This document shows, one piece after another, positions 7,809 through 18,295 of a stretch of DNA of 25,271 nucleotides. Under the pieces are notes generated by a model. It was given only the letters and a program-made list of their open reading frames with translations, ran no database searches and was not told where the DNA came from. The translations under genes were made by a program, and so were the position numbers. Source of the stretch: Pseudomonadota bacterium (GTDB lineage Bacteria; Pseudomonadota; Alphaproteobacteria; Acetobacterales; Acetobacteraceae); assembly GCA_021808985.1 (NCBI GenBank), contig JAKBAQ010000011.1:1-25271 (forward strand). Direction: 5' to 3'. How positions within the stretch are numbered: the first letter of the stretch is position 1; each line of letters opens with the position of its first letter.

Positions 7809-8282
7809 TCAGCCCTGGGAATCCCTTGAGTCTCCATCGACCATCCGAGTCGGCGCCACATTTGTTTTGCCTTGCCCGCGCGAAATGGGGATGTTCTTGA
7901 CCACCGGCTGGGGGACCGGCCTGATCAGGTCTACGTGCAGCAACCCATTATCCAGCCAGGCTCCTTTCACCTCAATCCCTTCCGCGATGACGAACGCTCT
8001 TTGAAACTGCCGCGCCGCGATTCCCCGGTGGAGGAATACGCGGCCGTGCCCGTCATCAGTTTGGCGGCCGCGGATTACCAGCTGGTTATCTTCCAGGGTG
8101 ATTTGCAGGTCATCCATGACGAAACCGGCCACGGCCAGGGTGATGCGCAGGGAGACCGGGCTCAGCTGCTCAATATTGTATGGCGGGTAGCCGTCGGACG
8201 AGTTTTTCGCGGCGCGTTCGATCATCTGCTCCAGATGGTCGAAGCCCAAAAACAAAGGCGAGGTGAAAACGCGGGTATTCAT
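7809..8282 (-). CDS. Hsp20/IbpA-family small heat-shock chaperone
   Basis: This 157-residue cytoplasmic holdase prevents aggregation of unfolding proteins. The N-terminus 'TRVFTSPLFLGFDHLEQMIE' and following 'YPPYNIEQLSPVSLRITLAV' match the IbpA/HspH class of alphaproteobacteria. The alpha-crystallin domain spans roughly residues 34-135, with 'LVIRGRQ' and the hallmark 'GAWLDNGLLHVDL' near the end; the tail contains 'IPISRG', the usual I-x-I anchoring motif. I start at the ATG at 8282; a TTG at 8300 would lie within the G-run that serves as SD. The gene diverges from def. Heat regulation is expected for the family, and the leader has features compatible with it. Confidence 0.92.
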   Translation of the reverse strand: MNTRVFTSPLFLGFDHLEQMIERAAKNSSDGYPPYNIEQLSPVSLRITLAVAGFVMDDLQITLEDNQLVIRGRQTDDGHGRVFLHRGIAARQFQRAFVIAEGIEVKGAWLDNGLLHVDLIRPVPQPVVKNIPISRGQGKTNVAPTRMVDGDSRDSQG

Positions 8283-8373
8283 GACGATAGGCCCCCCCAA
8301 GTGTGAGCGAAGCAGGTTGCAGACCCCGAAGGCGTCCGGGGCTTATGTTGTCATAATCACGCCGGGATGCAAG
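8283..8373 (-). promoter_or_regulatory. Putative heat-shock promoter and structured leader of the hsp20 gene
   Basis: On the minus strand CTTGCA (8368-8373) is followed by GATTATGA (8351-8358), loosely like alphaproteobacterial RpoH promoters (CTTG at -35). The resulting leader holds a CCCCG/CGGGG stem (8324-8328 with 8337-8341) and a G-run SD (8292-8298) that could pair with upstream C-runs. ROSE-type RNA thermometers are known before small heat-shock genes in this class. The match is by eye only. Confidence 0.3.
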
Positions 8374-8415
8374 AGGCGCGTTGCTCCGGCGGCGGGCAGG
8401 TTGTAAACTTCACGA

Positions 8416-8976
8416 ATGTCAGCCACAGAAACCATTGCACCGGCCGCGCCGCTGCTGCCGATTCTCGTTGTTCCCGATCCGCTGCTGCGCAAGCATGCCC
8501 GCGCGGTGACACCGGCGGATTATGATGAGGTGCGCGCGCTCATCCCCTCGATGTTCGCCACCATGTACGCCGCCCCCGGCATAGGCCTGGCCGCGCCGCA
8601 GGTGGGCAGGCTGCTGCGGGTGATTGTGGTGGATGTGGCGCCGGACAAGGTGCCGGCGCCGCTGGCGTTGATCAACCCCGAGGTTGTCGCCGAATCGGAT
8701 GATAAATGCGCCCGTGAGGAGGGGTGTCTCTCGCTGCCGGAGCAGTATGCCGAGGTTGTGCGGCCTTCCTGGGTGCGGGTGCGCTACCAGGATGTGGACG
8801 GCGTGAAGCATGAGGTGGAGGCCGATGGCCTGCTGGCGACCTGTTTGCAGCATGAGATCGACCATCTCAACGGTGTGCAGTTCGTGGATTATTTGTCGCC
8901 GCTCAAGCGCAATATCCTGCTGCGCAAGCTCGCCAAGGAAGTGAAGGAACAAAAGGAGCGGCGGGGGCGCAGGTAA
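8416..8976 (+). CDS. def: Peptide deformylase
   Basis: This 186-residue cytosolic metalloenzyme removes the N-formyl group from nascent proteins. All three family motifs are present: 'GIGLAAPQ' (residues 55-62), 'EEGCLS' (101-106, with metal ligand Cys104) and 'HEIDH' (146-150, the two His ligands and catalytic Glu147). The C-terminal tail ends in a basic 'KEQKERRGRR'. The Ala/Pro-rich N-terminus of about 12 residues is a little longer than in the E. coli enzyme. The start ATG has only a weak SD. Its stop overlaps the ATG of fmt by 1 bp, coupling the enzyme that removes the formyl group with the one that adds it. Divergent from hsp20. Confidence 0.96.
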   Translation: MSATETIAPAAPLLPILVVPDPLLRKHARAVTPADYDEVRALIPSMFATMYAAPGIGLAAPQVGRLLRVIVVDVAPDKVPAPLALINPEVVAESDDKCAREEGCLSLPEQYAEVVRPSWVRVRYQDVDGVKHEVEADGLLATCLQHEIDHLNGVQFVDYLSPLKRNILLRKLAKEVKEQKERRGRR

Positions 8977-9914
8977 TGAAACTGGCCTTCATGGGGTCGC
9001 CGGAGTTCTCGGTGCCGGCGTTGCGCGCGCTGGCCGAGGCAGGGCATGAGGTCGCGGTTGTGTACGCGCAGCCGCCCAAGCCGGCCGGGCGCGGCCAGCG
9101 TGAGACGCCGTGCCCGGTGCACCAGGCGGCGCTGGAGCTTGGCCTGCCGGTGCGCACGCCAAGGCGCCTGAGGGGCGATGCCGGGGAGGCCGCGTTTTTT
9201 CGGGGGCTTGGCTTGGATGCCGCCATCGTAGCGGCTTATGGGCTTATTCTGCCGGGTGAGATTTTGCATGCGCCGGTGCGCGGCTGCCTGAACATCCATG
9301 CCAGCCTGCTGCCCCGCTGGCGTGGCGCGGCGCCGATTCAGGCCGCTATTCTGGCTGGTGATGCGCTCACCGGCATTACCATCATGCAGATGGATGAGGG
9401 GCTGGATACCGGGGACATGCTGCGGCGCCAGGCCACCGCCATCGGCCCGCGCGATACCGCGGGGGACTTGCATGACCGGCTGGCCGTGATTGGGGCGGAG
9501 CTGATTTTGGCGGAGCTGGCCAGCCCCAGCGAGCCGGTGAAGCAGCCGCCCGCCCCGGCCAATGACGAGGAAGGCGGCTATGCCCGCAAGCGCACCCGCG
9601 AGGACGCGCGGCTGGACTTCACCCAGCCGGCGGCGGCGCTGGAGCGCCAGATCCGCGCCAACAATCCGTGGCCGGGCTCGCTGGCGCTGCTGGGGGAAAC
9701 TGTTCTCAAGTTTTTGCGCGCGGAGGTTGTTTTGGCGGGTGGCGCGGCGGAGGATGCCCGCCCGGGCGATATTCTGGACGCCGGCATGACCATTGCCTGC
9801 GGCGGCGGCAGTGCGCTGCGGCCCTTGGAGATTCAGCGCCCGGGCAAGGCGGCCATGCCGATTGATGCGTTTTTGCGGGGCTTCACCTTGCCGCAAGGCG
9901 CGCGCTTCTTTTGA
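8976..9914 (+). CDS. fmt: Methionyl-tRNA formyltransferase
   Basis: This 312-residue cytosolic enzyme formylates initiator Met-tRNA using 10-formyltetrahydrofolate. The N-terminal Rossmann-like catalytic domain begins 'MKLAFMGSPEFSVPALRAL'. It carries catalytic Asn107 and His109 in 'LNIHASLLPRWRGAAP' and Asp144 in 'MDEGLDTGDML', matching the E. coli N106, H108 and D144. The C-terminal domain has the tRNA-contacting pattern 'IRANNPWPGS'. Length is normal for the family. It overlaps def by 1 bp and truA by 4 bp, so the three genes are read as one translationally coupled operon. An SD-like AAGGAG (8952-8957) lies within the end of def. Confidence 0.97.
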   Translation: MKLAFMGSPEFSVPALRALAEAGHEVAVVYAQPPKPAGRGQRETPCPVHQAALELGLPVRTPRRLRGDAGEAAFFRGLGLDAAIVAAYGLILPGEILHAPVRGCLNIHASLLPRWRGAAPIQAAILAGDALTGITIMQMDEGLDTGDMLRRQATAIGPRDTAGDLHDRLAVIGAELILAELASPSEPVKQPPAPANDEEGGYARKRTREDARLDFTQPAAALERQIRANNPWPGSLALLGETVLKFLRAEVVLAGGAAEDARPGDILDAGMTIACGGGSALRPLEIQRPGKAAMPIDAFLRGFTLPQGARFF

Positions 9915-10669
9915 TCTCCTGGGCATTGGAAGTTGAGTATGACGGGACGCCCTTCATGGGCTGGCAGCGCCAGAAGCACGGGCTGGCGGTGCAGCAGGTG
10001 ATGGAGGAGGCGGGCGCCAAGCTTTGCGGCGGCGTTATGCCCGCCGCGGTGGCCTGCGGGCGGACGGATGCGGGGGTGCATGCGCTGGGGCAGGTGGTGC
10101 AGATGGAACTGCCGGATTTTACGCCCCACCGCCTGCGCGAGGCGCTGAATTACCATATGAAGCCGCACCCCGTGGCGGTGCTGCGCGCCGCACCCGCACC
10201 GGCGGACTGGAGCGCGCGCTTCTCCGCCATCTGGCGCAGCTATCGGTATGTCATCTCCAACCGGCCGGCGCTTCCGGCGCTGGAGATCAACCGTGTGTGG
10301 CATGTGCGCCAGAGGCTGGATGAGGCCGCCATGCACCGCGCCGCGCAGCTATTGCTCGGCCATCATGATTTTTCATCCTTCCGCGCCGCCGCCTGCCAGG
10401 CCAAATCGCCATTGCGCACGCTGGATGAGCTGAGCGTGACGCGCGAGGGGGAGCGGTTGATTGTGCATGCCAGGGCGCGGAGCTTTTTGCATCATCAGGT
10501 CCGCAACATGGTGGGGTCGTTGAAAATGGTCGGGGAGGGGGCTTGGCCGGAGGCGCGGGTGGCGGAGATTCTCGCCGCGCGGCGCCGCGCCGAGGCAGGC
10601 CCCACCGCGCCGGCCGGAGGGCTCTATTTTGTTGGCGTGGGGTATGAGGCCGAGCTGGGATTAACTTGA
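9911..10669 (+). CDS. truA: tRNA pseudouridine synthase A
   Basis: This 252-residue enzyme converts uridines 38-40 in the tRNA anticodon stem to pseudouridine. The conserved 'YDGTPFMGWQRQ' occurs near residues 10-21 and the catalytic Asp53 lies in 'CGRTDAGVHALGQV'. Later family segments 'FSAIWRSYRYVI', 'HHDFSSFRA' and 'SFLHHQVRNMVG' follow in the correct order. The start is a TTG whose bases overlap the TGA stop of fmt (TTGA), so translation probably depends on termination of fmt. def-fmt-truA together supply translation initiation, N-terminal processing and tRNA modification. No obvious terminator precedes dnaE 47 bp downstream. Confidence 0.96.
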   Translation: MISWALEVEYDGTPFMGWQRQKHGLAVQQVMEEAGAKLCGGVMPAAVACGRTDAGVHALGQVVQMELPDFTPHRLREALNYHMKPHPVAVLRAAPAPADWSARFSAIWRSYRYVISNRPALPALEINRVWHVRQRLDEAAMHRAAQLLLGHHDFSSFRAAACQAKSPLRTLDELSVTREGERLIVHARARSFLHHQVRNMVGSLKMVGEGAWPEARVAEILAARRRAEAGPTAPAGGLYFVGVGYEAELGLT

Positions 10670-10716
10670 TCGGCCCGTTGTTTTAGCCGAATCTGAGCCG
10701 CTTAACCGGAGGCGCC

Positions 10717-14130
<3,414 letters not shown>

Positions 14131-14192
14131 GCGACTGCCTTTAACGGTTTCTCCTATAACAAATTGAAATTATTAAAAATTTTTGCGGGGTT

Positions 14193-14341
14193 TGGGGAGC
14201 TTTTTATAAAAAGCTTCCCAAGATTCTGGCCCTTTTTTGCAAAAAAGGGCCAGGCCCCAAAAAACTTTTGAGAATTATCCTTTATGTTTTTGAAGAGACG
14301 GCTAAAAATCTCTAAAAACCGGCGCCAAGGGCATTGGCGCC
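14193..14341. repeat. Palindrome cluster after dnaE, possible REP-like element or terminator
   Basis: The gene-free stretch 14131-14436 holds three strong palindromes. The first, 14193-14220, is 28 nt with one mismatch, centred on TTTTTATAAAAA. The second, 14227-14252, is a perfect 26-nt palindrome with arms TGGCCCTTTTTTG and CAAAAAAGGGCCA. The third is GGCGCCAA/TTGGCGCC (14321-14328 with 14334-14341) around GGGCA. The first two are flanked by GGGGTTTGGGG and CCCCAAAAAAC, which could close an outer stem. The set may end dnaE transcription or be a dispersed intergenic repeat. Confidence 0.7.
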
Positions 14342-14436
14342 GCCGGCGGATTGGGGGGTGGTGGAAAACCTGAGCCGGGCGGTGTTGGGGGTACTTGCCT
14401 CCAAAACGCAACACGGCTAAACACCGGCGCGGATAT

Positions 14437-14511
14437 GGGCGCGTAGCGCAGCGGTAGAGCACCACCTTGACATGGTGGGGGTCACAGGTTCAATCCCTGT
14501 CGCGCCCACCA
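14437..14511 (+). tRNA. tRNA-Val (anticodon GAC)
   Basis: A full cloverleaf is present. Acceptor GGGCGCG pairs with CGCGCCC, the D-arm holds GCGCAGCGGTAGAGC, the anticodon stem CCACC/GGTGG encloses loop TTGACAT with anticodon GAC, the T-arm CAGGG/CCCTG encloses TTCAATC, and ACCA is encoded at the end. GAC reads GUC and GUU valine codons. It lies alone between dnaE and the pirin gene and shows no adjacent integration. Confidence 0.95.
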
Positions 14512-14654
14512 TTTTCCGGAAAATAGATCACGGATAAATCAATATGCCATGCGGGCGGGGCCTGGGGTGTCTGGTTTTTCGGCCTATGCCGGCCAACCGA
14601 TCTGATGGGGGTGTGACGCTGGTTCAGCCATGGATTGTTTTAACGGGCACGCTT

Positions 14655-14666
14655 ATCCGCGCGGAT
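14655..14666. promoter_or_regulatory. 12-bp perfect palindrome upstream of the pirin gene
   Basis: ATCCGCGCGGAT is a perfect palindrome about 75 bp before the pirin start, and a related GCGGATA follows at about 14679. It could be a regulator-binding site; nothing else was seen in 14512-14741. Confidence 0.25.
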
Positions 14667-14741
14667 GATTGCATATGAGCGGATATTGCTCTGGCGGCGG
14701 GGCATCCTAAATTACAGGCGGTTTTATGAAAGGCTGCTCCC

Positions 14742-15452
14742 ATGATCGATGTGCGTCCATTTTCCTCGCTTGGTGCGTTCCGCAATGAATGGCTGAACGC
14801 GCGGCACCATTTCAGCTTCGGTGAGTACCATGACCGCGCGCGCATGGGGTTTGGCCGCCTGCGCGTGTGGAATGACGACGAGATTGCGCCGGGGACCGGG
14901 TTTGGCGCGCATCCGCACCGGGATATGGAAATTGTCACCTTCATCCGGCAGGGGGCGATTACGCACAAGGACAGCCTGGGCAATGTGGGCGTGACCCGGG
15001 CCGGGGATGTGCAGGTGATGCATGCCGGGCGGGGGATTACGCATTCGGAGCATAATCTGGAGGACGAGCTGACGCGGCTGTTCCAGATATGGATCATTCC
15101 TGACCGGATGGGGGTGGAGCCGGGGTGGGGCACCAAGGAGTTTCCGCGCGCCACGGGCCAGGGATTGAGCGTGCTGGCGAGCGGCCGGCCGGAGGATGCG
15201 CAGAGCGGGGCGTTGCCGCTCTATGCCGATGCGGCCGTGCTGGCGGCGAAACTGGCGGCGGGAGAGCGCGCGCGTTACCCGCTGGCGCCGGGTCGGGCGG
15301 CCTACCTGGTGGCGGCGAGCGGCGAGATGAAGGTGAACGGCGTGCTGGCGCGCGCGCGCGACGGCGTGGCGGTGCATGAGGAGCCGGAAGTGGAGATTGA
15401 GGCGGTGGGCGCGGCGGAAGTTGTGCTGGTGGATGTGCGCGACGGCGCCTGA
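14742..15452 (+). CDS. Pirin family bicupin (YhaK-like)
   Basis: This 236-residue cytosolic protein belongs to the pirin family of two-domain cupins, some of which bind iron or show quercetin 2,3-dioxygenase activity. The metal-binding pattern of the N-terminal cupin is intact: His57 and His59 in 'GFGAHPHRDMEIVTF', then His101 and Glu103 in 'GRGITHSEHN'. The opening 'IDVRPFSSLG' and 'GRLRVWNDDEIAPGTGF' match YhaK-type members. The C-terminal half is Ala/Arg/Glu rich and degenerate, as usual. The start ATG has an AAGG SD about 8 nt upstream. It stands alone between tRNA-Val and degP. Its physiological substrate is not predictable; redox or stress sensing is a family-based guess. Confidence 0.9.
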   Translation: MIDVRPFSSLGAFRNEWLNARHHFSFGEYHDRARMGFGRLRVWNDDEIAPGTGFGAHPHRDMEIVTFIRQGAITHKDSLGNVGVTRAGDVQVMHAGRGITHSEHNLEDELTRLFQIWIIPDRMGVEPGWGTKEFPRATGQGLSVLASGRPEDAQSGALPLYADAAVLAAKLAAGERARYPLAPGRAAYLVAASGEMKVNGVLARARDGVAVHEEPEVEIEAVGAAEVVLVDVRDGA

Positions 15453-15623
15453 GCGCGGCTGGGTGAAGAATTGTAACCGCTGGCGGAGTTTTTCTGAGAT
15501 TTTGTTTGGCTGTGTCTTTTTGGTGACGATTGTTTCACCTCGGATGGTCTTATCGCCGCTCGGAAAACGTGCATTATCTATTGTTGCGAGTTGCTTAACA
15601 CGACGAGGGCACAGGAGAGACAG

Positions 15624-17186
15624 TTGTTGGTACGTATGAAGATGAAGCGCGGCACGGCTCTAACGCTGGCGCTGCTTGGCGCGACGGCTCTGGCGGGGCT
15701 GGGCGGCGGTTATGCCAGGGCGTCCGCCCCCGCGCCTTCGCCTTTGGATGAAACGGCGGCCGTGCAGGCGAATTATACGCCGGTTGGGGATTTTACCAAT
15801 TTGGTGAAGCGCGTGACCCCGGCGGTGGTTTCCATCGATGTGCATTTGAAGCTGAACCAGACGGACAGCCAGGATTCCGGCGGCGGCCAGGGGCAGAACG
15901 AGATGCCGCAGATACCCGGGTTTCCGCCGGGATTTCCATTTGGCGGGATGCAGGGCTTCCAGGAGCAGCCGCAGGTGGTTGAGGCCAAGGGGTCGGGGTT
16001 CATTATCAACTCCAGCGGCATTGTGGTGACCAACAACCATGTGGTGAAGGACGCCAAGACGGTGAGCGTGGAGCTCTCTGACGGCAGAAGCTATCCGGCG
16101 AAGATTTTGGGCACTGATCCGAAAACCGATCTGGCGGTGCTGAAGATCAATGCCGGGCATCCGCTGCCCTATGTCGAGCTTGGGGATTCCTCCGGGGTTG
16201 AGCCCGGCGAATGGGTGGTGGCGATGGGCAACCCCTTTGGCCTGGGCGGCACCGTGACGGCGGGGATTGTCTCGGCGCTGGGGCGCGATATCGGCGATGG
16301 GCCGTATGACCGGTTTATCCAGATCGATGCGCCAATCAACGAAGGCAATTCCGGCGGGCCGCTGTTCAACCAGCGGGGGCAGGTGATCGGGATCAACACC
16401 GCGATCTTGACGCCCACCGGCGGCTCGGTGGGGATCGGCTTTGCCATTCCCTCCAATATGATCAAGCGCGTGACCGGGCAGCTGATTGCTGGCGGCAAGG
16501 TGGTGCGCGGGTATCTGGGCGTGGCGGCGCAGGAGATTTCGCCGCAGGTGGCGCAGGCGATGGGTCTCTCAATGGCGGAGCCGACGAGCGACGGCGCGCT
16601 GGTGGCGGCGGTTTCAGCCGGGAGCCCGGCGGCGAAGGCCGGGTTGCAGCCGGGGGATGTGATTGTCACGGTCGACGGCGCGGTGGTGAAAAACCCGAAT
16701 GATCTGGCTGATGATATCGCCAATGTCGCGCCGGGGCATGATACCGCGATCAGCTTCATCCGCGATGGCAAGGTGCATGACATTTCCGTGGCGGTGGAGG
16801 TGATGCCGGCGAACCCGGATGCGGGCTTCCAGCAGGATGCGGGCGGCCAGCCAGGCTCCGCGACGACCCAGGGCGAGCTGGGATTGACGCTGGCGCCGCT
16901 GACGCCGGATTTGCGCAGCCAGCTGAACCTCTCGGATAGCGCCACGGGCGCGGTGGTGATGGCGGTTAAGCCGAATTCTCTGGCGGACCAGGCGGGCCTG
17001 CAGCAGGGCGACCTGCTGGTTGGCGTGGGGCCGAAGACCGTGACCTCGCCCGATGACGTGGTGGCTGACATTCAGGCCGCGCGCAAGGCCGGGGCGCCCG
17101 CCGTGGCGCTGCGGATCGTCCGGCAGGGGCAGGCGCTGTTCGTTGGGATTCCGTTGAACAAAAATAGCGATAACGGGCAGAACTGA
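15624..17186 (+). CDS. DegP/HtrA-family periplasmic serine protease (Do type)
   Basis: This exported protease-chaperone, about 520 residues long, degrades misfolded envelope proteins. Counting from the TTG at 15624, the trypsin-like triad is His139 ('VVTNNHVV'), Asp169 ('TDLAVLK') and Ser243 ('NEGNSGGPLF'). Two PDZ domains follow, with carboxylate loops 'RGYLGV' and 'GELGLTL' marking their starts. The N-terminus has basic residues, then 'LTLALLGATALAGLGGG', a signal peptide ending near ARASA. I prefer TTG at 15624 (or 15627) because AGGAG (15613-15617) is optimally placed for it; the ATG at 15636 is too far from that SD. A Gly/Pro/Phe-rich insertion before the catalytic domain corresponds to the LA loop region. 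Envelope-stress regulation is typical but no clear promoter was identified in 15453-15623. Confidence 0.93.
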   Translation: MLVRMKMKRGTALTLALLGATALAGLGGGYARASAPAPSPLDETAAVQANYTPVGDFTNLVKRVTPAVVSIDVHLKLNQTDSQDSGGGQGQNEMPQIPGFPPGFPFGGMQGFQEQPQVVEAKGSGFIINSSGIVVTNNHVVKDAKTVSVELSDGRSYPAKILGTDPKTDLAVLKINAGHPLPYVELGDSSGVEPGEWVVAMGNPFGLGGTVTAGIVSALGRDIGDGPYDRFIQIDAPINEGNSGGPLFNQRGQVIGINTAILTPTGGSVGIGFAIPSNMIKRVTGQLIAGGKVVRGYLGVAAQEISPQVAQAMGLSMAEPTSDGALVAAVSAGSPAAKAGLQPGDVIVTVDGAVVKNPNDLADDIANVAPGHDTAISFIRDGKVHDISVAVEVMPANPDAGFQQDAGGQPGSATTQGELGLTLAPLTPDLRSQLNLSDSATGAVVMAVKPNSLADQAGLQQGDLLVGVGPKTVTSPDDVVADIQAARKAGAPAVALRIVRQGQALFVGIPLNKNSDNGQN

Positions 17187-17192
17187 GGCATG

Positions 17193-17237
17193 GGAGCGCG
17201 GTTTGGCGGCGGCAAAACCGCCGGCGGGACGCGCTCC
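17193..17237 (+). terminator. Putative terminator hairpin of the protease gene
   Basis: GGAGCGCG (17193-17200) pairs perfectly with CGCGCTCC (17230-17237), and GGCGG/CCGCC nest inside, 6 bp after the stop codon. The following T-run is poor, so it may be an imperfect intrinsic terminator or a 3' stabiliser. Confidence 0.5.
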
Positions 17238-17348
17238 TGTTCAGGTTTGGGGCAATGCCGCGTGGCGGGCCGGAAGCCTTGGCCGATTTTGGGTGATGGC
17301 GGGTAGTTGCGGCGAGGCGGGAGCTTCGATATAGCCTGCTTCCAGGTC

Positions 17349-17423
<75 letters not shown>

Positions 17424-17716
17424 GTAAAATCAATGGTCTGCAGGGCATTTTCTAGAAATCAGCAAGCCGACAGCAAAGCCTCCGGACTCTCTCCGGACTG
17501 TTTGGCCAAGCTCCTGGGCAGGGTCAAAAAAAATGTTTTCCGCCAATTTCGCGACGATATGCGTTTGACCTAAACGCGGTTGGCGGAGCGAACCTGCCAG
17601 GAACTTAAACCCCCCACCCCCTTGCCGGGCAGAATGCACGACCCAGACCAGACCGACCGCCACGGCATCAACGGCGCCCGCCACTACCAGGCACGGCAAC
17701 CGCATCACTCTCACCT
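17424..17716. other. Gene-free left edge of the integrated element, with a nested hairpin
   Basis: No supported gene lies here. A nested inverted repeat is present: CCGCCAA (17540-17546) with TTGGCGG (17580-17586), enclosing GCGTTT (17561-17566) with AAACGC (17572-17577). An A-run (about 17526-17533) and a tandem CTCCGGACT direct repeat (about 17480-17500) lie just left of it. This could be part of an attachment region, a nick-site-like structure or a small RNA; the sequence does not decide. Confidence 0.45.
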
Positions 17717-18214
17717 GCACCTCGGGGCGCCGCCATCACCTCACCCGGCCACCGACCGCGCGGCGCGTTCCTGTTCTGGCCCTGCACTCACCCTACATCC
17801 CCAAAAAACGGTGTGCCAGGTGTGCATGTGCGCCAAAGACATTTAACTTGTTGATATAAAACAGAATAATCAGGCACACCTTGAAGGCACACGCGGCACA
17901 CCTTTTGAAAATGTGTGCCAAACACCAGCCTCACACCCGCCAGCACCTCGGGGCGCCGCCGTCACCTCACCCGGCCACCGACCGCGCGGCGCGTTCCTGT
18001 TCTGGCCCTGCGCTTCACTCTCCATACCTAAAAAATGGTGTGCAAGGTGTGCATGTGTGCCAAACCAATATAACTTGTTGATATAAAACAGAATAATCAG
18101 GCACACCTTGAAGGCACACGCGGCACACCTTTTGAAAATGTGTGCCAAACACCGGCCTCACACCCGCCAGCACCTCAGGGCGCCGCGATCACCTCACCCG
18201 ACCACTGACCGCGC
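17717..18214. repeat. Two 227-bp tandem repeats plus partial third, each with a GTGTGCC box array
   Basis: Copy A (17717-17942) and copy B (17943-18169) are near-identical, with a partial third copy at 18170-18214. Each full copy holds three forward GTGTGCC/A-like boxes (A: 17811, 17820, 17828; B: 18038, 18047, 18055), then an AT-rich core of about 40 bp. Three reverse GGCACAC boxes follow (A: 17873, 17886, 17895; B: 18100, 18113, 18122), then one forward GTGTGCC (A: 17913; B: 18140). About 80 bp from the AT core through the last box is essentially identical between copies, while the left flank differs more, so the boxes look selected. Iteron-like replication control or a binding array is the leading reading; recombinase sites are an alternative. 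Confidence 0.92.
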
Positions 18215-18235
18215 AGGCACCTTGCCCGTGCGCGC

Positions 18236-18265
18236 AAAAAAAGCCGGGGCGTAATCGCCCCGGCC
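18236..18265 (-). terminator. Intrinsic terminator of the serine recombinase gene
   Basis: On the minus strand a perfect 9-bp stem, GCCGGGGCG/CGCCCCGGC (18243-18251 with 18256-18264), has a 4-nt loop and is followed by seven Ts (18236-18242). It lies about 30 bp after the recombinase stop codon and separates that gene from the repeat array. Confidence 0.88.
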
Positions 18266-18295
18266 CATACGGTTCAAACACGGGCGATCTTGCGG

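Noticed and set aside
8889..9926. 345-codon minus-strand frame opposite fmt
   Set aside because: Antisense shadow of fmt, with composition typical of reversed GC-rich coding DNA.
17430..17720. 96-codon minus-strand frame next to tRNA-Thr
   Set aside because: GTG start without SD, it runs through the nested hairpin and ends at the tRNA boundary, and no domain is recognisable.
17717..18214. CRISPR array
   Set aside because: The repeat unit is 227 bp, tandem without spacers, and no cas gene is nearby.
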